From NCBI GenBank assembly GCA_025403435.1, contig CM046345.1, positions 15,108,160 through 15,172,159 on the forward strand: 64,000 nt of DNA, given 5' to 3'. Numbering within the stretch: the stretch's first letter is position 1; the number at the start of each line of letters is the position of its first letter. Shown in pieces: positions 47,397-57,963 of the stretch. This DNA comes from Artocarpus heterophyllus (lineage: Eukaryota; Streptophyta; Magnoliopsida; Rosales; Moraceae). The translations under genes were made by a program, and so were the position numbers. The notes below the pieces were generated by a model. The model had not been told where the DNA came from and did not search any database. It worked only from the letters and a program-made list of their open reading frames with translations.

Positions 47397-48379
47397 ATCC
47401 ATATGACCCAATGGATGGAGTAACTCAAGTAGGTTGCTAGGCTGGCACGACAAGTGGGTTGATGGATTGGTATGTCTGGTGGACCAGATGCGCTTTTTTT
47501 TCTTAGAAATTGCAACAAATAGGCCACGTTTAAAGATATTTAAAGGTAAATAACATATTTACAAGCATTATTAAATAATAGGGCAACTCTTAATTTGAAA
47601 AGCTTAATATGACTTTTTTACCCTTGAACCTCTCCCTCAACCATCATTTCTCTCTCTCTATCTTCCGCTCCCTCTTTCTCTCTCTTTTGTCCAAGTAGAT
47701 TTGCAAGCTTAGATGTGCCATTGCGACCATGTTCAACACTAGAAGCAATTAAACAAGTCACACCTGCAAAGATTTTCATAAGAGCACCCCTTGAAGAGGA
47801 TGAAATATATAAGATCTTTTAAAGGAATAAAAGCTTGTTGGCATTAAATGGAGTACTCGTTTCAGAGTTCGACCTCTATGTTTGCTTGGATGCAAAGTTT
47901 GCTTGGATACGATTTTCTTGAGTCGTGGCGTTGCAGCAGCTTGAGGAGAGAGAGGAGGAGTAGAGAGAATAGGTGCTTTCTATTGAGAAGAAGGGAGAGA
48001 AATTGAGTGGGAATATTTTTAGAAGTTTAAGTGAATATAAATACAGATTTCTTCTAAATACTATTTACTTAAGTTTTTAAAATTTTGGTGTATTAATTTT
48101 TATTCATCTTTTTACTAAGCCTATTTCTATTTCTTCTTTTTTTTTTCTTCTAGTATTGGGCTAAGGCTTGGAATGGACTTTTAGTTGTATTTTATTCCAC
48201 CAAAAAAGAGCAAAATAATAAATTAAGTTTAAGAATTAGAAAACAATTTCATATGTTTTTTAAATATATGGTAAATAGTATATCATGAGAAATTAAGATT
48301 TATCTCATAAGAAATTAAGAACACAAATGTCAAAATACCATTTACTTCTATCTCTTATCAATCTCTCCTTCGCAGGCAC
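47397..48379. other. Unassigned AT-rich spacer
   Basis: Contains a TC-rich stretch (47640-47700) and short words like those bordering other Mutator-like elements. With 49600-49650 it may form the ends of a roughly 2-kb non-autonomous element, but the inverted match is weak. Confidence 0.3.
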
Positions 48380-48880
48380 TAACTGTGACTAGAAAAATAT
48401 AGTATTTTCTTAGAAATTTTGTATGTCCTCATAAATACAACATTTCTCAGTAACATTGTTAGGTATCACCGGCACTGGCTATGTCTACTGCTATTCAAAA
48501 ATACTATATCAACTTCGAAATACAGTATCTTCATATAAATATAAAAATTTATAGGCAAGGTCATCGAACTTTCGACGGATGGGAAATATAGTATTAACAT
48601 GAAGATACGGTATTTCTAGATAAATACAAAAAATTACCACAACATTGGTGGACATAACAAGCATCGACGACGTTGCCAATGGCCAAAAACTACTATATTT
48701 ATATGAAAATATTATATTTTCATATAAATACAAAAATTTGTTGGTGACGTCGTCAGGCACTACCAACACTAACGACATCGATGCCTCCTAAGATATATTA
48801 TATTTACATAAAAATATAATATTTTTAAATAAATATAAAAATTTACCAGTACTATCATCAAACATCGTCGGTATCAGCAA
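48380..48880. repeat. Minisatellite of about 104 bp, five diverged units
   Basis: The anchor word ATAAATAYAAMAWTT occurs at 48431, 48535, 48620, 48724 and 48829, spacings 104, 85, 104 and 105. Each unit has an AT part with ATACTATATTT and TTTTCATATAAATA and a GC-richer part with CGTCGTCAGGCAC- or CGACGACGTTG-type words. Confidence 0.72.
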
Positions 48881-49689
48881 CATCACCGGCCGGGAAGTAC
48901 CATAAATGTTTTAATTTTTACACAAAAAATTGAACATCACACCATAAAACTAGAAAAAACACATAAAGGAAAAAAAGACTTCATGCAGCTGTCAGCTGCC
49001 AACATCATCCGCAATCACCATTACGCATATGATGTCACCACTGCCATAGTCACAGACAGAGTCGTCGGGCTACGATCTACAAAACCTCTGCAACATTGAG
49101 CTTGTTTGCAACCTTGGATGTCATCGTTCGTTGCTTAGTCAACGTCTTCGCAGAAAATCTCTCCCCTGACGGGACAACTTCTCAATGCAGCGCTCTTTTC
49201 CAATGATTGTGATGGTGTGATGACGCTTGACATGGAAGATTTAGCTTGGATCAATGATTTCATGGTCGTCGATTCTGTCAAAGCTGGCGCACTTTTCTAG
49301 TATCGATTCCCTCAAAGCTAGGCCCGATTTTTTCACGGTTGTCATCAACGATGTTCTGGCTACATCACGATGGATGACATCACCCCTCTAGATCTATGCT
49401 GAAGAATGGGTAGGCCAATCAAAAATCCCAGGGAGAGAAGAAAAGAGAGAAAGAATGGATTGACGGGAGGTCGAACGAGGAAGAACTGATATGAGATTTT
49501 TGAAACTGGATATGATTTTGTGACTTTTGAGAATAGTTTGGTCTTTTATACTTTTAAAATACTGATTAATGTTAAATATTTAACTTTTTCATATTTTTAA
49601 AACTGCTGGCATTATTTACTCAATCAATAGCAAAATCTACCATTTGTTATAATTTTTCATTACTCTAATTTTTTTATACCTATTTTATT
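48881..49689. other. Coding-like GC-richer block without a frame
   Basis: 48980-49480 has codon-like composition (ATCGTCG, GATTCCCTCAAAGC twice at about 49270 and 49307) but only short frames. It may be a captured gene fragment in a Mutator-like element or pseudogenic. I see no identifiable product. Confidence 0.3.
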
Positions 49690-49915
49690 TTAATTTTAAT
49701 TAGATTTAAAACAGGAAAAGTTTATTGAAAGTCTAATTAGACCAAATAAAATAGACTCATTTTTGTCGCTTGACCTTCTAAACCACAACCAACTTAGAGA
49801 TCTACGATATGGTTTGGGTGCACGTATCTTTTCTTGGACCATATTATGGGATGTGAGTTGGGCTCGTATCATTAGCGTATCAACACTATTATTTTCCAAA
49901 CATTTTATGATATAC
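49690..49915 (+). repeat. Copia-LTR-like fragment
   Basis: Resembles each arm of the inverted repeat at 60601-61318 (AAAGTCTAATTAGACC, ATATTATGGGATGTGAGTTG) and ends ATTATTTTCCAAACAT like the LTR end at 30081-30096. Probably a truncated LTR of a Copia family. Confidence 0.5.
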
Positions 49916-50139
49916 ACGACCCAATAAAAAAATCCACATAACATCATGAAAAAGGGCATGGCAGAGGAATACTGCATGAGTATTGTCATTTGTTACATCA
50001 TATTTCCAAATAGAATACGAAACTTAGAGCTAGGTCACTTCTTTTTTAACATATATTGGCAAATGGCAACCTTTTGTGCAACAAGATTAGTGCTTGAACT
50101 AACTCTACCAAAGGCTAGAAAGAAATATATATAGTGTAG

Positions 50140-50690
50140 GGCCCGACCTATACTATAGCGGGTCAGACTAACCCGACACATTTGCTAGGCCAGGGTTAGG
50201 TGTCACCCATTAGCTCGTAAGCCCAGCTTGGCCTAGCCCTCGCACGCCATTGCCCTTAAGCCTTGCCTTTATGTGTTTAAAAGATACACCAATAAGAGTA
50301 CTCTACCCCCTTAAAAAAAAAAAAGAGTACCAACCACAAAGGTAGACACTTATTTGTGCAATTAAACTTGAATTATTTATACATTTTAAAAAATAAGAAC
50401 TTCTAACTCTATTTAATATTTAAAAGTCTTTTTTACATTTGGTAATCCCATATATCTTCTTATTAAAATAAATTAAAAAATTATAATTTAAAATTTTAGG
50501 ATCGGCCCTACATGGCTTGGCCATGGGCCTGGAACAGACCTTCAAGGGCTAGGGCTTGAGGGAAGACCCTCAAGCCTGACCTAGGCGCACCCCTCTACTA
50601 TAGAGGGCTAAGCCTTGCATGACCTAGGCCCGTCATGGGCTTGGGATCAAAAGGGCCAGGTCCGGCTAGTACGACCCTTTTGACACCTCT
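50140..50690. mobile_element. Probable hAT-like non-autonomous element, degraded
   Basis: The right end read inward is TAGAGGTGTCAAAAGGGTCG, a terminus typical of plant hAT MITEs. The interior has GGGCCTAGGTCATGC / GCCTGACCTAGGCGC words in both orientations. The left end near TAGTGTAGGGCCCGACC is poorly matched, so limits are approximate. Confidence 0.42.
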
Positions 50691-52078
50691 ATTTGAAAAT
50701 AGAACTAGATACAACAACTCATGGAAAGAAAATACTTCTAATGCATTACACTTACAAAATGTGTAAAAAACACCTGTGTATACCATAAAAAAAAAATTAA
50801 AAAAAAAACCCCTTTTGGAAAAAAATCAACATTGACCATATAATTTGCATAAATACTCCAATATTATACGACACAAACTGAAGCATCTACATGAATTGAT
50901 TTCTGACAATACATACATACCAGCTTCAAATGAAAATTAATAATTTACAAATTCAATCACTTGATTGGAAAGAACAGACAAACCCATTGCCTTGTGTGAG
51001 AAATGCCCTCAAACTTGTTACTAAAAATGCATCTCAAACCAAACCAACACTAAGAGTTTTTGTTCATACAAATATCAAATGGAAAATAATAGTAATATAA
51101 AAATTCAGTAATAAATAATCATTAATAAAGAGCAGATAAATCTTCTCCCATGCTTGAGCAATGCCTTTAGGCTCCTTTTGCATGCCTCCTGGAAGAAAAA
51201 AAATGGGTTGAGAAGAACATGCCTCGCAGAAAAAACCCAAATCCAATTTACTAATTTGGTTTATGAATAGAACATATTATTATATCTATTTGTTTATCAA
51301 GATAAACAATCTTTCATTCTAACATGCCATATATTTTTTTAATACATTTCTTAAGGGAATCCAAAAAGTAACACTCAAAATATAGCAAAATTAATTAATC
51401 CAATGTATGACATAAACTTTATTAATCAACATCATTGGTAAACAATTTTTTATCACTAGTAAACAGGAAAACACGTCGAAGTTCAGCAATGATCTATATA
51501 TTGTTGTATTAATTTCATAAAGTAGAAAGAGACATTAAGAAATAAAAATGGTGAGAGTGGAACTTCAGAGCCTTTATGAACAAAACAAATCTAGTAAATT
51601 CAGCAATAATCTAAAAAAAATTATATGGTGAAAAAAATACCCTACCTATAAGACACAATTATGACGGTAGCTGTTCATCTAGTTCTGTTAAATTATCGTA
51701 CTCCATGTGATTTTGATATAATTTAACAATTAAACATGCATTATCTGTAGACTATTTTTTCCCCAACCCTACCACATATCTTTCCTAAACATAGAACAAA
51801 GAATAAGAAAATGTAACAGAAAGAAGGAGAATTATGTGCTAAGATATGGAACAGTATCCTAACAGTTGTAGGCCACGTTTTTAGACTTCAAAATTTCAAA
51901 TGACATAGAATTAATAAGATAGGAAAATTATGACAATTTAACAAACTTTGACCAAGATCTTAGCATTAAAACCTGTTTCCTACCATCAGGTATTTCTACA
52001 GAAAAAAATATATATTAAAGGAAGAAATAAGAAAGCAGAAGTAAGCTTGATTACAACTAGAGAAAGAATGTACCTTGA
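50691..52078. other. Intergenic DNA downstream of the NLR gene
   Basis: AT-rich, no supported gene. It must include the 3' untranslated region of the NLR gene on the minus strand. The 60-aa frame at 51064-51246 is not recognised. Confidence 0.45.
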
Positions 52079-54886
52079 TTACAAACTCTGTTGCCCTTGC
52101 AGACGTTGCAACAAGTCGGAGCTTCCCAACTTGTAGACATCATACTTCCTCACTCTCTGTGTGTAGGAGAATTTCACAGAAGGTATATGCTGAATCTTCC
52201 AATAATAAAGCCCTCCATCTGGCTGCAAACCAAGCACAAATTCTCTTGGCATGTCAAGAACTTCAAGAGATTTGAGGCTTGTTAGGCGTTCAAAATCAAA
52301 AGACGGCTCTCTCATGAGTGGGGAAGGCCCAAACTCTAGCTTTTCAAGAAGTGGTAGTGCTCCATTGTCTATTTTCACCACATTTAATCCTTGCAACTTT
52401 ACTAATCGAAGTTCCTTCAGTTTTTGGAAACTGCCTTCTTCGAAATGCAATTCCGCCCCATCGTATGTTTGGTGCAAGCGAAGGAAGACTAAGCTGGGCA
52501 AACCTTTAAGAAGCCTTAAGGGTTCATCGGTTAACCTTGAGAACCTTAGATCCAACATCCGCAAGTTATAAAGGTGTGGAATCCAATCCGGCAACTGTTG
52601 CAGTCGGCAATTCAGCTGCAGCCAACGTAAAGAAGGCGGAGGAGATGAAATGCATCTTAAATCTAAAACTTCACTCTCGTTGGTTAGAGTTAGAGTTAAC
52701 TCTTTAAGGTGCTCCATTTTCGCAATGGAGGCTCCAAGATCTTTCCCCATTTCCACAGTTACTTTTAAGACGCTTAAAGACCTTAGATTCCTCAGCTTTT
52801 GTAGCTCTTTCGCAAAACCAACTTCTTTTCCGGGATATGCTTCCACTCGTGTCAATGTTTGCAACTCTTGCAGCCTTCCGATTCCTTCGTTCATCCTTAC
52901 ACCGCGAAAACAATCCAAACTAAAATCAGATTGCTCATCAAAAGAATAGGCAAAAATGTGTCTCAAATTCTTTAGTTTGTTTATCTCAACCGGTAGCTCC
53001 CGCACTAATGTATTAGAAACATCCAGAGACTGTAGATTACGTAGCTTACCAATGGATTTTGGAAGTTTTTTCACCTTTGTACCTCTTAAACGTAAGTACC
53101 TCAGGTGGAACAAATTTCCTACTTCTTTTGGGAGATTATCAAGAGGAGCATGTGAAAAATCCAACACCTTCAAAAGCTTACATTTTTTACCCAATCCAAC
53201 CATGAAGGACTTGCTTAATTCATTCTTGCCAAAGAGAAAAACCGAACGAATCTTCGAATCTCCGACTGCTTTTAAAACATTTTCTGTAGTGCCATAAATT
53301 GATAGGCGACTGCTCTTTTCTTCCAGACTACACTTAGTTCCTTTCAAAGTTTCACAATAGCTCAATTCTTTAACATTTGTTAAGATGATCTCATACATCA
53401 AATCGTGGACTCTACATTGCCTGGATAGTCCATATTTGGTTTCAAATAAAACCAAATTCCTTTGGATGAGCTCATTCAGGTATTCTTCGGCAACTTCTTC
53501 TAAGGTCTTGTTACTTTGTGCTTTAACGAAGCCTTCAGCAATCCACAACCCATATAAATGGTTGTCATAAATTCGATAATCTTCATGAAAAACACCAAAA
53601 TATAGGAAGCAACATCTAAGGTAGTAAGGAAGATCCAGATAGCTTAGGGAGAGAATTTTTTTAATATCTGTTTTTTCAAACTCTGAGCTGAGATTGTTGA
53701 GCACATTTAGCCATTCAAATTTAGCCTTCTTTTTGGTTGACAAAACACCAGCTATGGCTGAAATTACGAGTGGCAAGCCTTGGCATTTTCTAATAATGTC
53801 ATACGATATTTGCTCTAGCTCTGGCGGGCAACGCCCCTCAAATTGGTCATTCCGAAATGCCTTCTTGCAAAATAGTTGCCAAGCCATTTCCAAAGACCAA
53901 GTTTGCAGCTCTTTCACAAGATCATAGGAGTTTTCATTACAAAAAGCAGCAACATCATCATTACGTGTTGTAACAATTATCCTACTGCCTTTAGTATTAT
54001 TTGGCAAAGCATATTTCATAACCATCCAAATGTCTTTTTGCCAAACATCATCCAAAAAGATGACGTACCTCCTTGTCTGGAAAAATTGATTCAAAGGAGT
54101 AATCAACTCATCCATGTTACATTCTTCTTCAATTATTCTATGTGGTAGACTTATTTGCCTTGCTATGATCTTCAGAAGCTTCTTCATGTCATACGATTGA
54201 GACACCGTGATCCAAGCATGGCAATCGAAATGAGCTTTTACCATTTCGTCGTTGTAGACTTTCCTTGCAAGAGTTGTCTTTCCAATTCCACCTTGACCTA
54301 CCAATGAAATCACAGAGCGCATGGATTCTCCTCCAGTCAACTTTCTTATAAGTTCCTCAGATGCAGCATCAATACAAACAACTTCATCTTCCTCCATGAA
54401 AAGAGATCCAATGCGAGGGTCATGTTGTTCACCAATTGTTGGTTTGCCACTTGATGCCAGCTCCAAAGGTCTCAAACCATATCTAACACCTCTATTCTTA
54501 ATTTCACGTAATGACTCTTTAACGTCCCAAATCTCCGATTCTATGTCATGACGAGCTTTTAAGCCTTTAATCCAATTAGATGCTCTTTGAAGAGCTCTTA
54601 TGAATCCACCCTCAGAGCGACGATGTTCTATGTGATAAACATAATTGTCAACCACATCATCTATCTGATCGGCTACCTCTCTTATTTGCCTCAGCCATAC
54701 TTTGTATGAATCAATCACTTCTCCTTTCTCGACCTTTGCCTCTGCATCTTTAAGGAAATGCTCGATGATCTCCAGTTCATCTTTCAGATTCTTGACTTCT
54801 CTGCGGACGTCTTTCAATGAGTGAGCTTCTTCAATTAGTAGCTTGGTCAATTTCTCAATGATAGGGCTCAAGAAAGTCTCTGCCAT
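52079..54886 (-). CDS. CC-NB-ARC-LRR disease-resistance protein (RPM1-like), intact, one exon
   Basis: A 935-residue intracellular immune receptor of the plant NLR class, which senses pathogen effectors and triggers defence through nucleotide exchange. Order: Rx-type coiled coil 1-130 with an EDVID-like motif (QIDDVVDNYVYH, 74-85); NB-ARC with P-loop GQGGIGKTT (197-205), RNBS-A HFDCHAWITVSQSYD (219-233), kinase 2 RRYVIFLDDVW (272-282), GSRIIVTTR (300-308), GLPL-type CQGLPLVISAIAG (368-380), RNBS-D CFLYFGVFHEDYRI (426-439) and VHDLM (493-497) in place of MHDLM; then about 14 leucine-rich repeats to the C-terminus with LRYLRLRGTKVKKLPKSIGK as a clear unit. Length and single exon fit RPM1-like genes. 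No stop or frameshift. The Met-to-Val change in MHD is common and not necessarily activating. The start at 54886 is shared with the truncated copy at 57963. Confidence 0.95.
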   Translation of the reverse strand: MAETFLSPIIEKLTKLLIEEAHSLKDVRREVKNLKDELEIIEHFLKDAEAKVEKGEVIDSYKVWLRQIREVADQIDDVVDNYVYHIEHRRSEGGFIRALQRASNWIKGLKARHDIESEIWDVKESLREIKNRGVRYGLRPLELASSGKPTIGEQHDPRIGSLFMEEDEVVCIDAASEELIRKLTGGESMRSVISLVGQGGIGKTTLARKVYNDEMVKAHFDCHAWITVSQSYDMKKLLKIIARQISLPHRIIEEECNMDELITPLNQFFQTRRYVIFLDDVWQKDIWMVMKYALPNNTKGSRIIVTTRNDDVAAFCNENSYDLVKELQTWSLEMAWQLFCKKAFRNDQFEGRCPPELEQISYDIIRKCQGLPLVISAIAGVLSTKKKAKFEWLNVLNNLSSEFEKTDIKKILSLSYLDLPYYLRCCFLYFGVFHEDYRIYDNHLYGLWIAEGFVKAQSNKTLEEVAEEYLNELIQRNLVLFETKYGLSRQCRVHDLMYEIILTNVKELSYCETLKGTKCSLEEKSSRLSIYGTTENVLKAVGDSKIRSVFLFGKNELSKSFMVGLGKKCKLLKVLDFSHAPLDNLPKEVGNLFHLRYLRLRGTKVKKLPKSIGKLRNLQSLDVSNTLVRELPVEINKLKNLRHIFAYSFDEQSDFSLDCFRGVRMNEGIGRLQELQTLTRVEAYPGKEVGFAKELQKLRNLRSLSVLKVTVEMGKDLGASIAKMEHLKELTLTLTNESEVLDLRCISSPPPSLRWLQLNCRLQQLPDWIPHLYNLRMLDLRFSRLTDEPLRLLKGLPSLVFLRLHQTYDGAELHFEEGSFQKLKELRLVKLQGLNVVKIDNGALPLLEKLEFGPSPLMREPSFDFERLTSLKSLEVLDMPREFVLGLQPDGGLYYWKIQHIPSVKFSYTQRVRKYDVYKLGSSDLLQRLQGQQSL

Positions 54887-55380
54887 TGATTCTTCTCAAC
54901 AATCTGATCAAGAACGAAACAAAAATCTATCAGGCCTGTTATCAAGATCGAGGATTGTGGTGCCTAGCTAGAATAGATCATTTATTTTTCAATAAAGATT
55001 AGACTTTTAGAGGAGTAAATTTATTATATCAAATTAATGTGAATTAAGAAACCTGAACATTTCTCTTCCCCCAAGCAATAGTAGACAAGGATGAACTTTG
55101 TGAAATTCTTTCCTCCAACATTTTCTTACACTTTTGTTTAAAGTGTGAAGAACCTTTTTTATTTTTCATTTCATTTGAACTGAGTCATGGTTTTGTCCTG
55201 CTTAGCTCAATGCATTTATGGCCTTGCAAAGTTGAGCATTTATGGAATCAATTTTTGGTAACATGAGATGTGACTAATAATGCTAATAGTCCTTTTTTTA
55301 TTTATAATTAATTCAAAAACATGTGTTGCTATAAATCAATATGGCATCAACATAAAATGACAAGTATGGAATAATACCTT
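54887..55380 (-). promoter_or_regulatory. Upstream region of the intact NLR gene
   Basis: Almost identical to 57964-58460 upstream of the truncated copy, which suggests it contains the shared promoter. An AT-rich ATATAATAAATT on the minus strand near 55018-55030 is a possible but unproven TATA element. No other motif is called. Confidence 0.4.
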
Positions 55381-56571
55381 AGGATGCGTTTGGTTGGAGC
55401 TAAAGGAAAGGAATGGAATGAAATGAATTGTGGCTCTAATCTTGTGTTTGGTTTGCCTTAGTAAAAATGAACAGCCATTCAAAACAAAATGACTTTTCCA
55501 CCACGTAACTGAATATCATGTCATCATTCCTCTCTTCAGAACCTATTTCTCGCATTTTATCCAAAACTGCCCTCTTCTTTTTTCTTTTTTCTTTTTTCTT
55601 TTCCTTTCTTTCCCTCGCTCAAATAACAGCAATTCCGGCAGCGTGATCGTTCCGAACGAAATTCCGGCAGCGAGGATATTCTGTGCTGTCAAATTCTGAT
55701 GATGGCGACGTTTTACTTCCGATCTTCTGTAAATAAACTCCGGCGACGCGGATGATAATCTGCTCTTCGACCTCCGAACTCCAGTAGCGTCCTGCTCTCC
55801 GAACTACTATAGGGCTCTGCTCTTTGAACTCTGGTGGTGTTCTGGAGCTGTGAACTCCAATGAGACGATCTAGTGTTACTCTGTCCGGGTCAAGGTCAAT
55901 CTTTTGTTGTATAACTTAATCACTGGGATGTGATTTTGCTATAGTGTCGGCGCCGTGATTGTCGGCAAACAATACGCTCTTTTGTTCCTTTTTCTGGGAA
56001 ACTTACTTTACTTTATGGAAACGTAAAAAGATGTGTTTTTTTTTTTTTTTTGGCCCTTTCTTTCTGAAGGGCCAAAGACGTGTTATGGGTGCCTTTAGCA
56101 AGTTTTGTGAAAGAAAAATATTGGGAACTTGTACAATGGGAGCTCCTTTTGTACTCAAGGTGGACAACACACGGCAATGAAACAATTAAGTTCAACAATA
56201 TTATTGTGCACACAACTTTCCTCCATCTTTTTGACCCTCTTTCTGATACTCAGTCCTTAAATTGGTGGAAAAATATGCTCTTTTGATGTGAGTTTTTCAT
56301 AAATCTTCAAAACCACCCATACAATGGACAAAAAGAACAGGCCCGTATATTAAACTCTTTCTCTAAAACTTATTAATGCTGTTTGGGTACTTACAACCAC
56401 AAACAAAGCTGTTATATGTTATAAGCTTTATAATGCTCTACAGTTCAAGAACTCTTCTTCAAAAAAACACCATAATTATACTTCATAATAATAAGCATAA
56501 TATTGTCAACTCCAATATTAATTGAGAAAATTTTAAAAAAGTTCAACTGCCCCTAAATTTTGGCTCTTTAT
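55381..56571. other. Upstream block with pyrimidine tract and coding-like words
   Basis: Begins GGATGCGTTTGGTTGGAGC with GGAATGGAATGAAATG, a style of plant MITE ends. It then has a CTTTTTTCTTTTTTC tract (55572-55615) and GC-richer repeated words ATTCCGGCAGCG (twice) and CTCCGAACT (several times) to about 55880. It has a copy at 58453-58980. Short frames here, such as 55959-56180, are not supported as genes. Confidence 0.4.
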
Positions 56572-57039
56572 GTATATATATGTCTTTCAAAAAATTGCAA
56601 TGTTAATATAGTTTTTATTTTAAAAAAATTTTACTCCAAGTTCTGAATTCTTATGTATACTTGTATTTTGAACTTAAAACTCCAAAGGAACCAAAAATCA
56701 ATCTTACTACCATGTAAACTTATAGCTTTTATTTAAATTTAGTTTATTTGAAAGAAGAATAACAAAATAAAATAGATAAAATGAAGGTGAAAAGATAGCA
56801 ACAAAATTCAAAAAATATGGATGTATTGTAATACTAGGTTATTATTATTATTATTATTATTTTGTTTACCATGCCCCTCATAAAATCAATTGTCAACCAA
56901 AAGAATGACTCTTTGCTACCTTATTAAATCCAACAATTTATTTTATATCGGATAGATCAAAATATATTAACCCATTGCAAACCCGACCATGACCGCAATA
57001 GGATGAACCTTAGAGAAGTTCCTTTTTATGTTGATAATT

Positions 57040-57963
57040 TTAAAAAATAGTTTTTTTCTTTAACAAAATTATTAAATTATATGTTATATATATAAACCTT
57101 CTCAAAATGTCTCTTTGCCAAACATCATCCAAAACGATGACGTACCTCCTTGTCTGGAAAAATTGATTCAAAGGACTAATCAACTCATCCATGTTACATT
57201 CTTCTTCAATTATTCTTTCTGGTAGACTTATTTGCCTTGCTATGATCTTCAGAAGCTTCTTCATGTCATACGATTGAGACACCGTGATCCAAGCATGGCA
57301 ATCGAAATGAGCTTTTGCCATTTCGTCGTTGTAGACTTTCCTTGCAAGAGTTGTCTTTCCAATTCCACCTTGACCTACCAATGAAATCACAGAGCGCATG
57401 GATTCTCCTCCAGTCAACTTTCTTATAAGTTCCTCAGATGCAGCATCAATACAAACAACTTCATCTTCCTCCATGAAAAGAGATCCAATGCGAGGGTCAT
57501 GTTGTGCACCAATTGTTGGCTTGCTACTTGATGCCAGCTCCAAAGGTCTCAAACCATATCCAACACCTCTATCCTTAATTTCACGTAATGACTTTTTAAC
57601 GTCCCAAATCTCCCATTCTATGTCATGACGAGCTTTTAAGCCTTTAATCCAATTAGATGCTCTTTGAAGAGCTCTTATGAATCCACCCTCAGAGCGACGA
57701 TGTTCTAAGTGATAAACATAATTGTCAACCACATCATCTATCTGATCGGCTACCTCTCTTATTTGCCTCAGCCATACTTTGTATGAATCAATCACTTCTC
57801 CTTTCTCGACCTTTGCCTCTGCATCTTTAAGGAAATGCTCGATGATCTCCAGTTCATCTTTCAGATTCTTGACTTCTCTGCGGACGTCTTTCAATGAGTG
57901 AGCTTCTTCAATTAGTAGCTTGGTCAATTTCTCAATGATAGGGCTCAAGAAAGTCTCTGCCAT
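57040..57963 (-). pseudogene. Truncated NLR paralogue: coiled coil plus first part of NB-ARC
   Basis: A 307-residue frame. Residues 1-286 match the intact NLR (coiled coil, EDVID-like motif, P-loop GQGGIGKTT, RNBS-A, kinase 2 with DDVW). At residue 287 it leaves the family at the duplication junction and adds 21 residues read from the distal end of unit A (LRRFIYITYNLIILLKKKTIF). GLPL, MHD and all leucine-rich repeats are absent. It keeps the start codon and upstream region of the intact gene, so it could be transcribed. Twelve residues differ from the intact protein (for example E192-side region unchanged, H249 to E, F277 to V, K284 to R). It may be a dead fragment; CC-NB fragments can also act as partial signalling or decoy proteins, which is not shown here. 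Confidence 0.85.

Larger units (their letters stand above)
54028..57092 (+). repeat. NLR-locus tandem duplication, unit A
   Basis: Sequence from AAATGTCT in the NLR kinase-2 region (54028) through the NLR start codon and about 2.2 kb upstream is repeated directly about 3077 bases to the right. It holds the 5' third of the intact NLR (by gene direction) and its upstream region. A stretch of about 250 bases (56572-56818) has no counterpart in unit B. Confidence 0.9.

Noticed and set aside
48380..48880. CRISPR-like array of regularly spaced repeats
   Set aside because: The units are diverged and about 104 bp with no short exact repeat or unique spacer; this is a plant minisatellite.
51064..51246. 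Possible extra 3' exon of the NLR gene
   Set aside because: The NLR frame already ends with a complete RPM1-like C-terminus at 52079, and no splice context or domain supports another exon.
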